A stretch of DNA of 64,000 bases from Dryococelus australis (Eukaryota; Arthropoda; Insecta; Phasmatodea; Phasmatidae). This document shows, piece by piece, positions 24,648 to 36,630 of the stretch (position 1 is its first letter; each line of letters opens with the position of its first letter). Where the stretch lies: NCBI GenBank assembly GCA_029891345.1, contig CM056993.1, positions 229,429,265 through 229,493,264 of the forward strand, given 5' to 3'. Under the pieces are notes generated by a model, which made no database searches, was not told where the DNA came from, and worked only from the letters and a program-made list of their open reading frames with translations. Position numbers and translations under genes: made by a program.

Positions 24648-25036
24648 AAATTAAGTCCATTAGAATTTGTACAAGATATAAGCATATAGCTCAACACCTA
24701 GAATAATATTACAAATCTTGTTGTAATAAAATCAGTGCAAGAAAAAAAGTACACGGCCTAAATATCATAGACAGACCCATCTCACGCTTACAGGGAGATA
24801 AAGTGAACAAGTGTGCAAGGACACTTCTATAGACTTTTTAATGCCACTGCAACATAACACGCAGCTACCGCGAACATGAGGAAAAGAACTCTGCTTCTTG
24901 CAGCCACAGCGGGCAGTCCACACTCATGCCTGCTGGCACCTCCTACATCAAGAAGCTGACCCCTACTGCATATACCAAACCATACCACCCTTCCATGATG
25001 AATGGGGACGATCGCGTCTTTGAAGCAGGAGGGCCC

Positions 25037-26024
25037 TGTTGCGGAGGCGTCCTGGGTAGCGGCGCCGAGGGCCAAAGCGAGCCGACGAGGTGCAGTGTGT
25101 TGTGTTTGGAGTTATGAGAGGTAAACTAGGGGTTGACAGGAAGAAAGGAGGCCAAATGTGTGCAAGTATACAAGAGGGCACTTATGGTGCTGGAAGAAGT
25201 ATTTGCCTGGGTCTGAAGGCCTAACCTCTGATACAACCACACCCAGTAGTGGTAGGAAGATAGCCCACACAGTTCACCACTCCAGGTTCGTGCGCCAGAG
25301 GTGCAGGGCTGATTGGAGCACCGGACTAGCGCCATCAACCACTACTGGAAGTACACTTAGTTAGGGTTCTGTCTAGAGTTCACACTGATTGGAAGTATAC
25401 CTAAGTATCAACAAGACCTCAATGCGTTTTGGGAAAAGGCAAAGATTTCAGAGGACCGAGCAAAAGGCAGCGTATACTGCCATGAAGCAAGAGTGCATAA
25501 CTGACCTATTTGCACTTAGCAGAGAGGCTGACTAGCCAGCATAAGAACCATATACTCACGCACACCCAGATAAGGCAGGTATACCAAACTGAGCCATTGT
25601 TCCAGTCCGGCACACTGTTGTACCCCCTAGTGTCGACTGTGTACCAAGCTGTCAACCTACACGTCCGGTGCTAGTTTCTAGCAGGAAGATTACCAATAAT
25701 TAATAACTTTGGCTATAATCAAAGTGTGCATCACCTTGCGTAAAAAAAAAACCATGTTGACAGTGTCACAGTTCCATAAGATGACATGTGTCAAGTGATT
25801 ATTTTACTTCCGCACTAACTGTTGGTCTGAGCTTAACTGAGCAGCTGACATAACGTGTACAAGGAGATATCTTGTTTGTAGCAAGAGTTGTAATATTTGT
25901 GAAGCAATAAAGCTGTGGGTCAATTGTAGTGTAACTTGGGGTTAGTTATTGGTGTTTGATAAACACCCCTTATGTCAGGAAGTAGTGAGTTAGCTGTATG
26001 GTCCCCCATAAGGGAACCGTAACA
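25037..26024 (+). repeat. 3' LTR of the 14.4-26.0 kb element
   Basis: 988 bp, starting TGTTGCGGAGGC and ending CCGTAACA, with AATAAA at 25906-25911. Preceded by a purine-rich tract (GAAGCAGGAGGG), the likely polypurine tract. It contains about 430 bp (roughly 25190-25790) with no counterpart in the 5' LTR. Either that is an insertion here or the 5' LTR has a deletion. Confidence 0.82.
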
Positions 26025-26049
26025 ACAGGTAATTTTGTATTTACCAACA

Positions 26050-26640
26050 ACTGTTTGGTACCTGCTGCCCCATGAATCTAATATATGAACATGTGTGGAT
26101 CACCACTAAAACTACACAAAGAAACTGGCAATTGGGCAGTAGGATTGTTTGTCCCTACTTTATAGTCAATTGTCTGACTGCTGCTTCATATTGCATATTC
26201 CTAAGAGACGTGTTGTTTGAACAGCATAAAGATGTGCCACTATCTGCTCACTGCTGCATATGGTTCCAGCACGACAGTGCACAAGTGCATTATGCAATTG
26301 TGAACAAAACCACCTTCACAACAACTTCAGTTGTAGGTGGATGAGACTGTGGCCCTATACCATAGCCTGCAAAGAACGCCAGACCTCATTCTCTTACACT
26401 TTTTTCTGTGAAGTCACCTTAAGGAACTTGTCTACAGGAAAACACCAAATGACACTGCAGATATGGTGGCACAACTTCATGCCATAATTACTACAGTTGA
26501 TGAGTAGATAGTGAAAAATGTGCAAGATAATATTCTATGACATGTGGCACATGCCAGTGAATAGAACGTGGACGCTTTAACATCTAATTTCAATCCTGCC
26601 CGTCTTGAAAAGTGTTATGGACCCCTATTGTGAACTGCTA
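26050..26640 (+). pseudogene. Tc1/IS630-type transposase, C-terminal relic
   Basis: Decayed frames give LTAASYCIFLRDVLFEQ, DVPLSAHCCIWFQHDSAQVH (the DDE-type HDSAPxH site) and, later, VKNVQDNIL and a weak ending. These match in order the C-terminal half of the transposase family whose middle part is in the 47753-48752 element (FTDE, FSINVWAG). Stops and frameshifts throughout. It begins just beyond the 3' LTR and may have been the site where the LTR element landed. Confidence 0.65.
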
Positions 26641-26702
26641 GTTCTACTTTTATGCTTGTATTTTAGAATGGTGTGCATTAATGTAGTCAGTCATTACATG
26701 AT

Positions 26703-26740
26703 TACCGTATTTACTTGCTTTTAAGATGCACCTTTTGGTG
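26703..26740 (+). repeat. Single terminal repeat of a TATTTAC-type MITE
   Basis: ACCGTATTTACTTGC, then AAGATGCACC, closely resembles the left end of the MITE at 56862 (CTGTATTTACTCATG, then GTGTGCACC). No right end found, so the element is truncated or diverged. Confidence 0.45.
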
Positions 26741-28004
26741 ACTTTTGAGATATGAAGAAGGGCTGGGTCTTAAATTCACCAGCATATTTAACACATGTCA
26801 GTATTATATAACTATGTTGTTTTAATCTCACAAGGCTTCAAGTACATGTACTTTATACTGGTAAAACTAAATTCACCAGCAGAAACAACACACGTGTGAA
26901 AAAAAAAAATTTATAGCTGAAATGTAAACGAACTGTTCGAACAGGCAACTAGGATACATAGCAAAACTTTGTATAAAAATATGGTGGACATGGGAGAGCT
27001 CTAACAGTCACACCTGTAACTATAACTAATTGGGATACCATTTTGTTACACCACACTCTGGGAAGTGGTATCTGATAATGTTACCAGTTAATCTGTGATG
27101 TTCAAGTTTACAAAGGTTATGTCAAAGAAGTAAAACCGTAGCGACTACATTCTAAGAAAATAAGAAAAATTTTATAAAATTACCGCAAACAAGAATTAGG
27201 ATGTAAAATAAGATCACGTTGCCAGGGTATGAAATAAATTAAGTTGCACAAGAATTCAGAAGAGAAATTAAATCTTTGTACAAACAGAATAGTTTGAATT
27301 TGAACTGTCACTGCTACTGTCAGAAGACATAAGCTGGGTTTACAATAGAAAAATTTAGTGTTAAATTATGCTTTATGATGTGTATGTAAAAAAAAAAAGT
27401 GTGTTATATTATTTGTTGGATTCCAATTGAACTTAGTACGTTGTGTGCGGTGTTGGGACTTCCTTAAGCATTAAAAAACATATTTATAATTTATAGTTTA
27501 AGTAGAACTTGTGTGGCCATGACCAATTTGAGTGTTGTTGGCAGGAAACTGTCATTTACAGTAATTTAAGCACAGGAACATTAAAAAGGCATGTGTATGC
27601 ATATGTTTATGGTTATATCTGTTCACAAAAAGAAGCTTCTCTGCTAGAAAATATCTACTTTGAAGTATGAGCTACTTAAATACGGTTGTGTTATATATGG
27701 TTAGGTTAGGAACAAAAGTAGATGGGACAAGATTGTTGCAAGATTTTTCATTGGTTGGACTTACAGAATTATCATGTGAATAGTGAATTGTAAATCCAGA
27801 AAACGTAGTTCCATGTGTAAGAACTACAGTTACTGCATAATTCTTAATAATATGTTACTTGTAAAACCAACTTTATCTGTTGGTCCATCGGCAGCAGTCG
27901 TTCGCCAAGCCAAGGCGAGGCAATGTTACTTGTAATGAGTACGAGAGATGTATGCCTTACATGTTGGTGGTCATATTAAATCAAAGTGCACACTAGATTT
28001 GCAA

Positions 28005-28036
28005 TTTTTCTTTCTTTCTTTCTTTCTTTTTCTTTC
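28005..28036 (+). repeat. (TTTC)n microsatellite
   Basis: About seven TTTC units with one interruption. Confidence 0.95.
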
Positions 28037-29569
28037 CTGTTGTGTAGCTGATGTGTGGCGCTCAACAGTCACATGTCAGATTCATGGGCCCACTGAGACC
28101 AAACCATTCATTTGACCCATTATTTTCTTCTCAGTTTCCACTTCTCTATACAACTCTGGAGTCACATTCAGCCATTTTTTTACACTACTCTTTATAAAGT
28201 TTCTCTCATGCTTACAGTAAATTCTAAATTCTAAGACCTTTATTGGATCCTAGGTAAAGGGTTCTTATTAAGAGGGTAGATATTTCAACAGTATTAGAAA
28301 CAAGAGTTGTCTGTATTAGTAAAACCTTGTTTTTTATCATTACAATCAAAAATATTGTATGACCTGTCAACCACATCCTGAATAAATACACACAAACATT
28401 ATTTTTTGTTCAGCAGACATTTTGCTACTAAACCAACTGCAGTAATCTAAAACACACAATATTGTGCAGTACATAGCTGAAAACATTCAAAATAACACTA
28501 TGCAGTTCTAAAATCGGATTTGAAAAACATACAAAAAGTGATTCATAATACAGATAACACTGCAGCATGAATCTTAGTATATCACATTTATAGTATTAAC
28601 AGTTTGGTACCTTGTTCACACTGACTCAACTGAAAACAGTAACTACTTGTGTGCAATAAAGCACGACTTACTTGATGAAAAAACATTTGGTGAAAAGTTT
28701 TTATCTGTTAAAAAATGGGCTTTCACTAATTCCTAAATGTTTATATGTTTTGATTTGTGCATTTCTTTTTGATCAGTAGCTCACACATGATGGCCTTGTT
28801 GCCTCAACGTTTTTTTCAATAACTTCTAGTAATTTCATTATAATTATTTATTTATTTTTAGTGTATTTAAAGTACTGTAAATATAGTCTTAAACGATATT
28901 CAAAAATAACATTTTCGTTGTACGGGGTTAACTGTGTAAGCGAATGCTTTGCCATAAATATAGTGAGTAGATAAAAATAACTAAAAAAATTAAATTTCGT
29001 AAATAAACAAATACGTGAAGTTGACAAAAAGTAAAGTTAGCCCAGTACATTAATGTGAAATGTTATACTGGATTAAGTACTGATAATAAACCAATTCAGG
29101 TGGTCAATTCCAATGTACGTTTGTAAATAAATAAGTAATTTGTTTTGTGGTTATAATTAATTTTTCTTTCTTTTTCCATACAACAGTTGGAGAGAGTATA
29201 TTTTAAAAATGTGCACTTTCTTTGGAAACCTATGGTGTTGCTAATTTTTTTTTAGCTATAGCTTTATCTTGAATATGGAAGGATTATTAGGCCTCTTGCA
29301 CACATGCCACTTGATTGTGCCACTAAGTTAGGTAGTTTATAGTTAGATATCTTGCTATTACGTAAATGCCATATTTATACTGGAATGTTTTCTCCTGAGT
29401 CACTGGGACTTGCGTCTGGCAGGTAGTCAGTCATAGGTCCCTACAACATAGTGGCATGAAGATTTCCACATGGCTGTTTCAAAGACCAGTAGACACGTCA
29501 CACCTCTGCAACTGACTTACACAACAGTCTCGTTTCGTGCATTATCAGTTTACAATGACTTTGAGTCAG

Positions 29570-29720
29570 ACAGATTCACTACAGAAGTGGAATCACGTCC
29601 AGCAATTTGGAATTCTAGATGCGGTGCCTACACTAAAAATGTTTAAAGAGGGAAGGCGTGGCAAGAATTATGTACAATTTTAATACCCAACTTCAAAGAA
29701 ATGAATACTGCAGGAAAGAA
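29570..29720 (+). pseudogene. MADF-domain relic, probably from a DNA transposon
   Basis: The plus-strand frame reads VESRPAIWNSRCGAYTKNV, a stop, then RGKAWQELC, the start of a MADF domain (Pro-x-Leu/Ile-Trp, a Tyr about seven residues later, then Arg and AW-x-E). MADF proteins bind DNA, and PIF/Harbinger transposons carry a companion MADF/Myb-like gene. The in-frame stop and the lack of a continuation argue for a relic. Inverted-repeat-like CACACATGCCACTTG (29298) and CAAGTGGCATTTACATG (30123) may mark a Harbinger-like element of about 0.85 kb, but this is weak. Confidence 0.5.
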
Positions 29721-30514
29721 CACAGCAGGTATTACTTTTCCATAGTCCACTGACATACATAACCTCAGTGTCATTGTGAGTTTCCTTACCATGGACCTGC
29801 ATTCTTTATGTGGATTTCCAAGGCAGGTAAGGACTGTTTGAAAGTATCTTGTAATATCCTAAAATAGTTCATAAATTTTGAACTCTCCTCTTTCTGCACA
29901 CCCATTAAAGTATGTAAGTGTCTGCTTATCAATCACACAGATGTTAAGGGATGCATCATCAACTATTGACGTTGATATGACATAGCAGTAATAAGAATAG
30001 AGAAAAGAGAAGTATTTCCTTATCAGAATCTATGATAAGACTGAGGGAGCATGTTGCTGTGGCATGTCTCAGTAGCATGTCCCTACACACAACCACTTAG
30101 TGACACCTCCCAGTAACACCAGCAAGTGGCATTTACATGTCTCAGTTGTGTGGAAGAGGTCGTTAAGGATGAAATCACAAGCTCAGAATAACAACAACAA
30201 GGAAAGAAGTAGCATGGCTGATATTAAGGAACAGTCCCAGAACTAACCTGGCATGATCGTGGAGTACAAAAACGTCAGAACTACTGGGCTAGGAATCTGG
30301 TCTTCTCAAACGCAAGTTCAGTGTACTACTTCAGTAGCAGTTCACCTTGAAGATACTCCTTACACTCCTCATACAGCCTGATGATTAATTTAAGCATTGA
30401 TGATGTTATAATAAACTAGAAATGCTGTCACTGTTTTTCACATTATTTCATGATGACATAAAGATGTGAAGAGCACTGATAAGTTCTCAGAATGATGTGA
30501 ACAATATATTTTAC

Positions 30515-30588
30515 CTTACTTTCCTATCTTCAATACTCTCCCATTCCTCGACTCTCATGACCTGATGTTAAGAGCTGCCCAAATCTCT
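30515..30588 (+). mobile_element. 5'-truncated SINE fragment
   Basis: The 3' end of the same SINE family as 5167-5404 and 12322-12538, in the opposite orientation: CTCTCATGACCTGATGTTAA, then GAGCTGCCCAAATCTCT matches the tail region of those copies. Confidence 0.65.
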
Positions 30589-32029
30589 GCACTCCACTCT
30601 CCCATTCCTTCCCTAAATCTCTGATGGCCAATATGAGTATGTGAGAGATTTAGTGGCATGATACACACACTAAGTGGGTTGAGGCTTTCTCAAGCTCCTA
30701 CAACTTTCTAAAATACACATGTAATACAGTAATTGTATGTTCACCAAAACAGCCCATACCTAAGCAGACACCACAAAACACTTTGTTTTTTCCCTTGGAT
30801 AGTACTGTTAAAGGGACTGATCCCCACAGTTTTGGATTCATACATTTTCTATCACAATTCAGCAGTAGAGATTTTGTATTACATGTTATATATAGCATTA
30901 TGTGGTAAATTGTCTGAAATTTGAATTGTTTGACAGCTGTTACTATACCCTGCTGCTATTATCACCTGTGTAGTTAACTGTGCAGAATCACCACTTATTT
31001 ACTATAGCCCATTCGTGGTCACTTCCAAATTTTCTGAAACCCTGTTAAAGTTTTACTTCCAGGAATTCCTCTGCCTCATGAAAACAAAGCTTAACCAAGT
31101 ATAGAAAAATTACACCAAAGAGACAACGCACTGTATTTGTGCACACTCAGTGTAACAATGTTATACATACAAACTATTTCTTTCTAGGCATTATCAAAAC
31201 ACTTATTTTCTCTCTGTTTTTAGTCACATTAACTATAAATGAAATATTATAATTTATAATCAGAAAATAAGTAAACGTTCAATTTAACCAAAAATAAGGT
31301 ACTTTTATTTTAACACAAGTATAAGAAGCTTGTAATATGTGACATATTTAGGAAACAATCAAACACATCATACATAGGTTGATTTTTCAAAGGTTTGATT
31401 CAAAAAAGGTGAAGAAAATGCGAATAGACTATAACAGCAATTGTTAGCAAATGATGAGACCAGACTCGTAACAATTTAAGAAAATTTTGGGAAGCTGTTC
31501 TTTACATGTATCTACTTGTGTTACAAGAAAACTTAATTAAATTATGAAATAATTTAAATACTTTAATAAGATGACATTTCATTTCAAAAGATTTACAACT
31601 CTATTCATGATAGCTTAATCAACCTAAAACAAAAATTAAATTTTCTCAAAAAGGTTATAGTAATGGGTTGCTTGACACTTGAACATGTAATTCACAGTTT
31701 TTGAGAAAATATTAAATGTTAATTTCTCCCATGCTTTGCTCTTATAAATTTATGTAACACATAGTGATGAGTTCAATACTGGAAATCTGTATTTTTTGTT
31801 TCAGGAAGTAATATATATATTTTTGTGTGGTATTTATATGCAGCCCACACAGTATACCAGGCCAAAGGTTACAGCATTGATTTAACTGACAATAAGTGAA
31901 GTATTCACACCCTGGAGGAACTTGTGGAGTGTGTTTGTTGTGACAAGTGCTGATGCCCCAACATAGCCTATTCGTAGTTTTATTCACACTTATTTAATCA
32001 AATCTTTTAAAAATCACATCATGTATGAC

Positions 32030-32860
32030 ATGTTTGATACATACAAAGTGATCCTGAGCTACAAGTATAATTGCTGTAAGGCGATTCAAAATAAGACAGA
32101 AAAAAATTAGATGACCTATGTCACAGACTACTGTCATTTGTAAGCGAGGTAGGTGTCCTTGTGAATACTGTTGTCTTGAATAGAGATCTAAAATATCTGA
32201 ATGGTTGTTGGGTAGTATCTTCTACATGCATCGAGAAAATGGGGAGTGCTGTGTTATTATCTAAGAAATATGCATAAACCTTGGATGTTTATTGCTTTTA
32301 ACGAGATCATAATCATGTGTACATTAATGTACAAAAAACATTGTCTTGGTGCAACTGCATTTCAATCAAAGGGTTGTCATGAAAACAGACATGTTTGTAA
32401 GAGTGCAGTTCGTTGCCTGCCAGGTACCCTTACAAACTTTGTATGTTTTCCCTCAACAACTCTTCACCTGAGGGAGTTACACAAAGGTAACATTTCTTTT
32501 ACATTAATGTACACATGATTACGTTGTCCCCAAAAGTGATGAACACACAAGGATTATGCACATTTGTTGGATAATAACATGGCACCACCTATTTTCTCAA
32601 CGACTGCAGATGATAACTACCCAACACCCACTCGCATATTTCACATCTTGATTCAAGGCAACAGTATTTACACAATTATTCTTCCATCTCAAGTTTTGAA
32701 TTACAATCATTTGAACTAACAATATTCAATGGCACCTACTTCTCTAACGATTTACTGTAGGACATATGTTGCATAATGTTTTCTATCTCATTTGCATAGG
32801 GACTCACCTCACAGCATTTGAACCTGGCAGGATCATCCTGTGTATTAAGCGTTAATGCAG
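32030..32860. repeat. Long imperfect foldback (inverted repeat), about 830 bp
   Basis: The left arm, about 32030-32405, is matched in reverse complement by the right arm, about 32418-32860. The best blocks are AATCATGTGTACATTAATGT (32311-32330) with its complement at 32501-32521, TGTTATTATCTAAGAAAT with TGTTATTATCCAACAAAT, GTTGTTGGGTAGT with GTGTTGGGTAGT, and GTTTGTAAG at the tip. The arms are diverged, with small indels. It has no coding. A foldback-type MITE or a hairpin RNA source are both possible. Arms may extend further, to about 31940 and 32990. Confidence 0.75.
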
Positions 32861-33062
32861 CCAGGTTGAAACAGATAACTAAAGGCTTGCTATCCAGACA
32901 AGTCTACCACAGTATTTCTCAAGCTTGACAGTACATACCTGACACAATATTTTCTAGCACCAACAGTACTTGTTATTTTTAACAAACAAAAAAGCCACAA
33001 ATAATGAAAGACAAACTCTCAGAAAATGTCAAAAATGTAAATATCAACACTTTGGTTCGACT

Positions 33063-33074
33063 CCCCCCCCCCCC
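33063..33074 (+). repeat. Poly-C run
   Basis: Twelve consecutive C residues. Confidence 0.95.
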
Positions 33075-34329
33075 TCCCACTACTATTCTTCGACATGTGG
33101 TCAAATCCATGTCACCAAACAACACCAAATTTTGTTTTAAAAATATGAATAACTTACATGTTAAAAACAATGCAAGTTTTTTTAACTCTTCTAAATATTT
33201 ATGACATGTGACGTACATGGGAATTGATACTCACTAGTCTGAAAGCAGTAAGAGGGGTTTCCTTTTTTTGTCTAGGAGCTAAGCCAGGCATTCCTATACA
33301 GTATGTTCAATCCTGACAGGGCACTGGTGCTTTCCCGTTTTACAGGATCAACCTGGTTGCTTTGTGGTAGGGCACAAAGTCGGGAGTAGGTAACATAATC
33401 TTGCGTTTGAGTGCCACTGGTTTCTCTATGATACCTAGGCAACATGCTTCGGGAGGCTTGACTGTGTCAGTAGTAATGGTTAAAGGTGCTGCAGGTGTGT
33501 AAGGTCTGACCTGAGGCAGCGGACGCGGTGCTGAATGCAGTACAGCAGGAACCAGGTAGGCGACGACAGGTGTAGATCAAGCAGGTTGGTTAAGATGTTT
33601 TGCGATCCTCCAAAGATACTTCACTCGGCCGGTGCGCATAGATGTGGTGAACAGATTCCTGGGTACTTCTAGTTCTACAGGGTCTTGCAGGTGCCTCAGG
33701 GCATTGGCTTGTGCTTTAGGGTTAAGGCTACATAAATAGCACACCAGGGCAGGTTTTACTAATGCAGGTCACCAGACGCCAGGAGGATCTGTCATACCCT
33801 TTCCTTGAATCCTCTTTGCTTGGAGTAGGGCATTAGGACACAGATTAACTCTCCTACTACTGCAACAGGACAGCAAGCTCCTTGTACACAAAATTACGTG
33901 GGGCACCACATGTGGGCTGGAGATGGGTGGACGCCCTATTCCAACGTCTGGCATGGAATGCAGAACACGCCAGAACTCAGACCTCACCTGTCCAAGGTCA
34001 CAACATGGGCGTGTGATCCTGTCCGAGTCTTTCCAACTCAGCGAATGCCCACCTCTCTTGGCAGTGGAGAGACAGATGGACACCGAGCTGACAAGCTGGT
34101 TTCAGGATTACAGTACGTGTGAGACTCCTCCTTTCCACCAACTGTTGTTGACGGGAAGGGCGGCCTGGTTAAGAGAATGTGGGTAAAAATGTTCAGTGTT
34201 CTGGCTCGCTTAAGTATGAATTCCCAGGATCACCTGTGGTCTTGTTATGTGAGAGTAACTGAGGTCAAGGTGCTAGGTCTACAGGAAACGAACCCAATGT
34301 AGTGTCGACCCACATTTATTTCCGAATAG

Positions 34330-35098
34330 GAAACACAAGTGGGTAATGCCTCCTAACTCCTGTCACGGGCACGAGTCGCAATCGGAAAGCTAAAGTACTT
34401 CACTGAAAAAGTCGATAGAGGCGACCAGTAGATTTATGGGGAATTGCAGGCTGTGAAGTGCTGAAAGTCTAAGCAGACTCCTCTTGCATTGTTGGGTGTT
34501 GTTATAACGGGTGTAGGACGACGTTATACAAAGAAGATGACACGTAGGTTGGAAAACTAAGCTGGATTGTATCAGGATGAGTCCTGAGAAGGACTCGAGG
34601 ATAGGAACTCCGACAGACACACCCGTATACTGCAGGGTGGTTCAGATTTATTAGGTACAAAGCAAGGGAGAGATCCTAGCTAACATAAAACCAAATAATT
34701 CTGAGCGACTAGGGGCTTAAACGAAGGCAACGTGGTCAGCTGAAGCAATCTGGTCAGATCCCGAGTGACTGGTACTGGAAACAAAGACTGGTTTGGATGG
34801 AGACACAAGCTCTCTCTCCTTTTATACTAAAATGGACAGTTGCCCGACGGTGATTGACTGGTGTCTCTATGGTGAGGGATTGTTGCAGAGCGGGGCAGGG
34901 GCTAGCAAATGCATGGCTTGCCTATCTGACATCACCGGCTGGTAGAAGAGAGGAAAGCAAAGACAAATGAAAATCATACTACAAGTGCTATCTAGCGGTA
35001 AGAAAAAGAACTCATTGCCTACGTTGCATAGCTGCGGTGGGCCGGTGAATAAAACAATCTACATTGCAGACAGTACAATCTCACCTTACGTCGGGACA
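34330..35098 (-). mobile_element. LTR of a Gypsy-type element, minus strand
   Basis: Read on the minus strand it starts TGTCCCGACG, then carries TTATTCACCGGCCCACC, CGCTAGATAGC, a CCGGTGATGTCA block and a TATA box (TATAAAAG, 34826-34819). The same ordered blocks occur in the LTRs at 2.4 and 51.4 kb. The region 33240-34330, downstream on that strand, may be its leader. A diverged relative of 34130-34510 lies at 55450-55720 (shared CTCCTCCTTTCC, CGGAAAGCTA, GATAGAGGC-ACC and CTTGCATTGTTG blocks). Confidence 0.55.
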
Positions 35099-35342
35099 AA
35101 TTAAAATGCAAACTTCCAAGAAAATGCAAACTTCCAACTCCTGAGCAAAATTAACATAAGGATGGAGCGGAAATTGTCTAATCTCCATTGTTGAAAAAGA
35201 CATAATGCGTCAATAAACAGATACTGCAATATACATTGCTTCTGTGACTTCAGTATGGAAAGACTTTATCCTTCATATTTCATTAACATTTGGTGTGAAA
35301 AACTGCACTGGAAGAAGTGTATAGTCACAAAAATTAACAAAC

Positions 35343-35585
35343 CTGGAACTGTCCATCGATAAGCTGCTTAGAGTCCATCTTTTTTGCCAATGCCATTTCA
35401 CCAACAAGCTGGCGAGCTGCCCGAGAATTGGGCACTGCAGCCACTACTATAGGAAGCAGCTGACTAATAAGGTTACTAACAAACTCCACAGACACAGACA
35501 CACTAAATGACTGCATCAGTTTGTTCAAAACTGTAATGAAGTTGTTTGAGTTGTTTTGATTCAGTAGGAGTAAATCTGCCATAAC
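35343..35585 (-). CDS. ATR: ATR checkpoint kinase, internal coding exon just before the UME domain
   Basis: Phase 0-0 exon of 81 codons on the minus strand. The acceptor is TTACAG|GTT and the donor CAG|GTTTGT, the weakest of the four donors. It starts VMADLLLLNQ and ends KQLIDGQFQ. The second half (EFVSNLISQLLPIV, then QLVGEMALAKKMDSKQLI) aligns without gaps with the human ATR segment that runs into the UME domain (human RFLTRTLQVLLPDL, then IRTLGKQLNVNRREIL). It joins in frame to the exon at 54466-54637 and to the one at 14093-14209. It is about 20 residues shorter than the human equivalent, the missing part being a loop. Both neighbouring introns (18.9 and 21.1 kb) are filled with mobile elements. 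Confidence 0.88.
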
Positions 35586-36630
35586 CTGTAATCAGCAAAA
35601 CAATTTTTATCATTAACACAGCAATATAATCTGTGCATTAAAAAGAAAAACTGAAATGAATAAAAAGAGATGCGTGCTCTATCTTATGGCAAAACAAAGA
35701 GAGAATAAAAAATAATACAATAGTTAGCTGCATTCACAACATCTGACAATAAAATTTAATACAAAACTTCCATACAGGCAATAGCACTAAAATCACAGGC
35801 AAGTAGAGATGACTAAAGTAAAATACTGACAACAATTTTATATTTCAAATTTATGCCCACACAAACATTATACGAAGTTCTATAATGTTGAAAGTATTCT
35901 AGTTTATCTTAGCAATATCATCTAACAAAACCCACAAATGCCTTAGTGTTTGTGACTATAGCAATGTACTAAACTGACATTGAAAAATAACTGTTACAAA
36001 TCATGGATAAAACCTTTGCCAAGCGAAACTTGAACACAAAAAACAACTTTTCAATTGCTGCTCACTAACACAGCTGTTTTCAGCTAGTACGTTACTCAGT
36101 TGGAGCTTAAACACTTAAGTTTCTTCAGTTATACCTTAAAAGACACAATTATGTGTTGGCCACAACATATACGTGGGAAACCTCAAATTGTACATTGACT
36201 GGCTATCATGGCCATACTGTGTATGTCCACAGTATGCCAGCCGATCAAAAACAAGAAAAAAAAACACTTTTAGTCACATCCCAAACGTATACAAATTGAG
36301 AAGTTTACTAGTTTACATTGGAAAACACTATCATCACCAGATGTCATAAACAAAATTTAATACAACTACATTGACAAACAATTCATGGACTTTGGTTCTT
36401 TGCTAAAATGATAGTTTTAAAAGAGAAAGCAACACCACAGCTTTTGTCAATCATCCATAGTCAAAAAAAAAATTTTCCTGAAAGTTTTAGTTTTATTTAG
36501 ATTACTTTTTATTTACTTAATTTTGAGTATTATCTGTATCTGAACAGTTTTAAACTTATTGGTTACACCAAGTCATGGTTTCATCACAACTTACAATAGC
36601 AATACTTGTACAGTAAAATTGACTGGACTA

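Larger units (their letters stand above)
22562..24830 (+). mobile_element. Truncated pogo/Tigger-type DNA transposon
   Basis: Begins after a TA (22560-22561) with CAGTAAAAGCCCGATATAA, a Tigger-like terminal repeat. 24333-24647 encodes a CENP-B/Jerky-type DNA-binding start. No matching right end was found before the 3' LTR, so the right limit is approximate. A 174-bp tandem duplication and a Tc1 element lie between. Confidence 0.65.
14431..26024 (+). mobile_element. Decayed Gypsy-type LTR retrotransposon, 11.6 kb including nested insertions
   Basis: Two LTRs of one family in direct orientation (14431-14981 and 25037-26024) enclose gag, protease, RT, RNase H and integrase relics in the Gypsy order. 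The 4-bp target duplication ACAG lies at 14427-14430 and 26025-26028. The element is antisense to ATR. All frames carry stops and frameshifts and the catalytic motifs of RT and integrase are altered. A Tigger element (from 22562), itself hit by a Tc1 element, sits in its 3' part. No envelope-like gene is recognisable between integrase and the 3' LTR. Confidence 0.85.
14210..35342 (-). other. ATR intron, about 21.1 kb, containing a nested retrotransposon
   Basis: Lies between two phase-0 ATR exons. More than half is the LTR element at 14431-26024 with its nested insertions. The stretches 26660-29280, 30600-31940 and 32990-34300 have no recognised gene; they are AT-rich apart from 33240-34300, which is of higher GC and may be the decayed leader of the minus-strand LTR at 34.3-35.1 kb. 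Confidence 0.8.
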
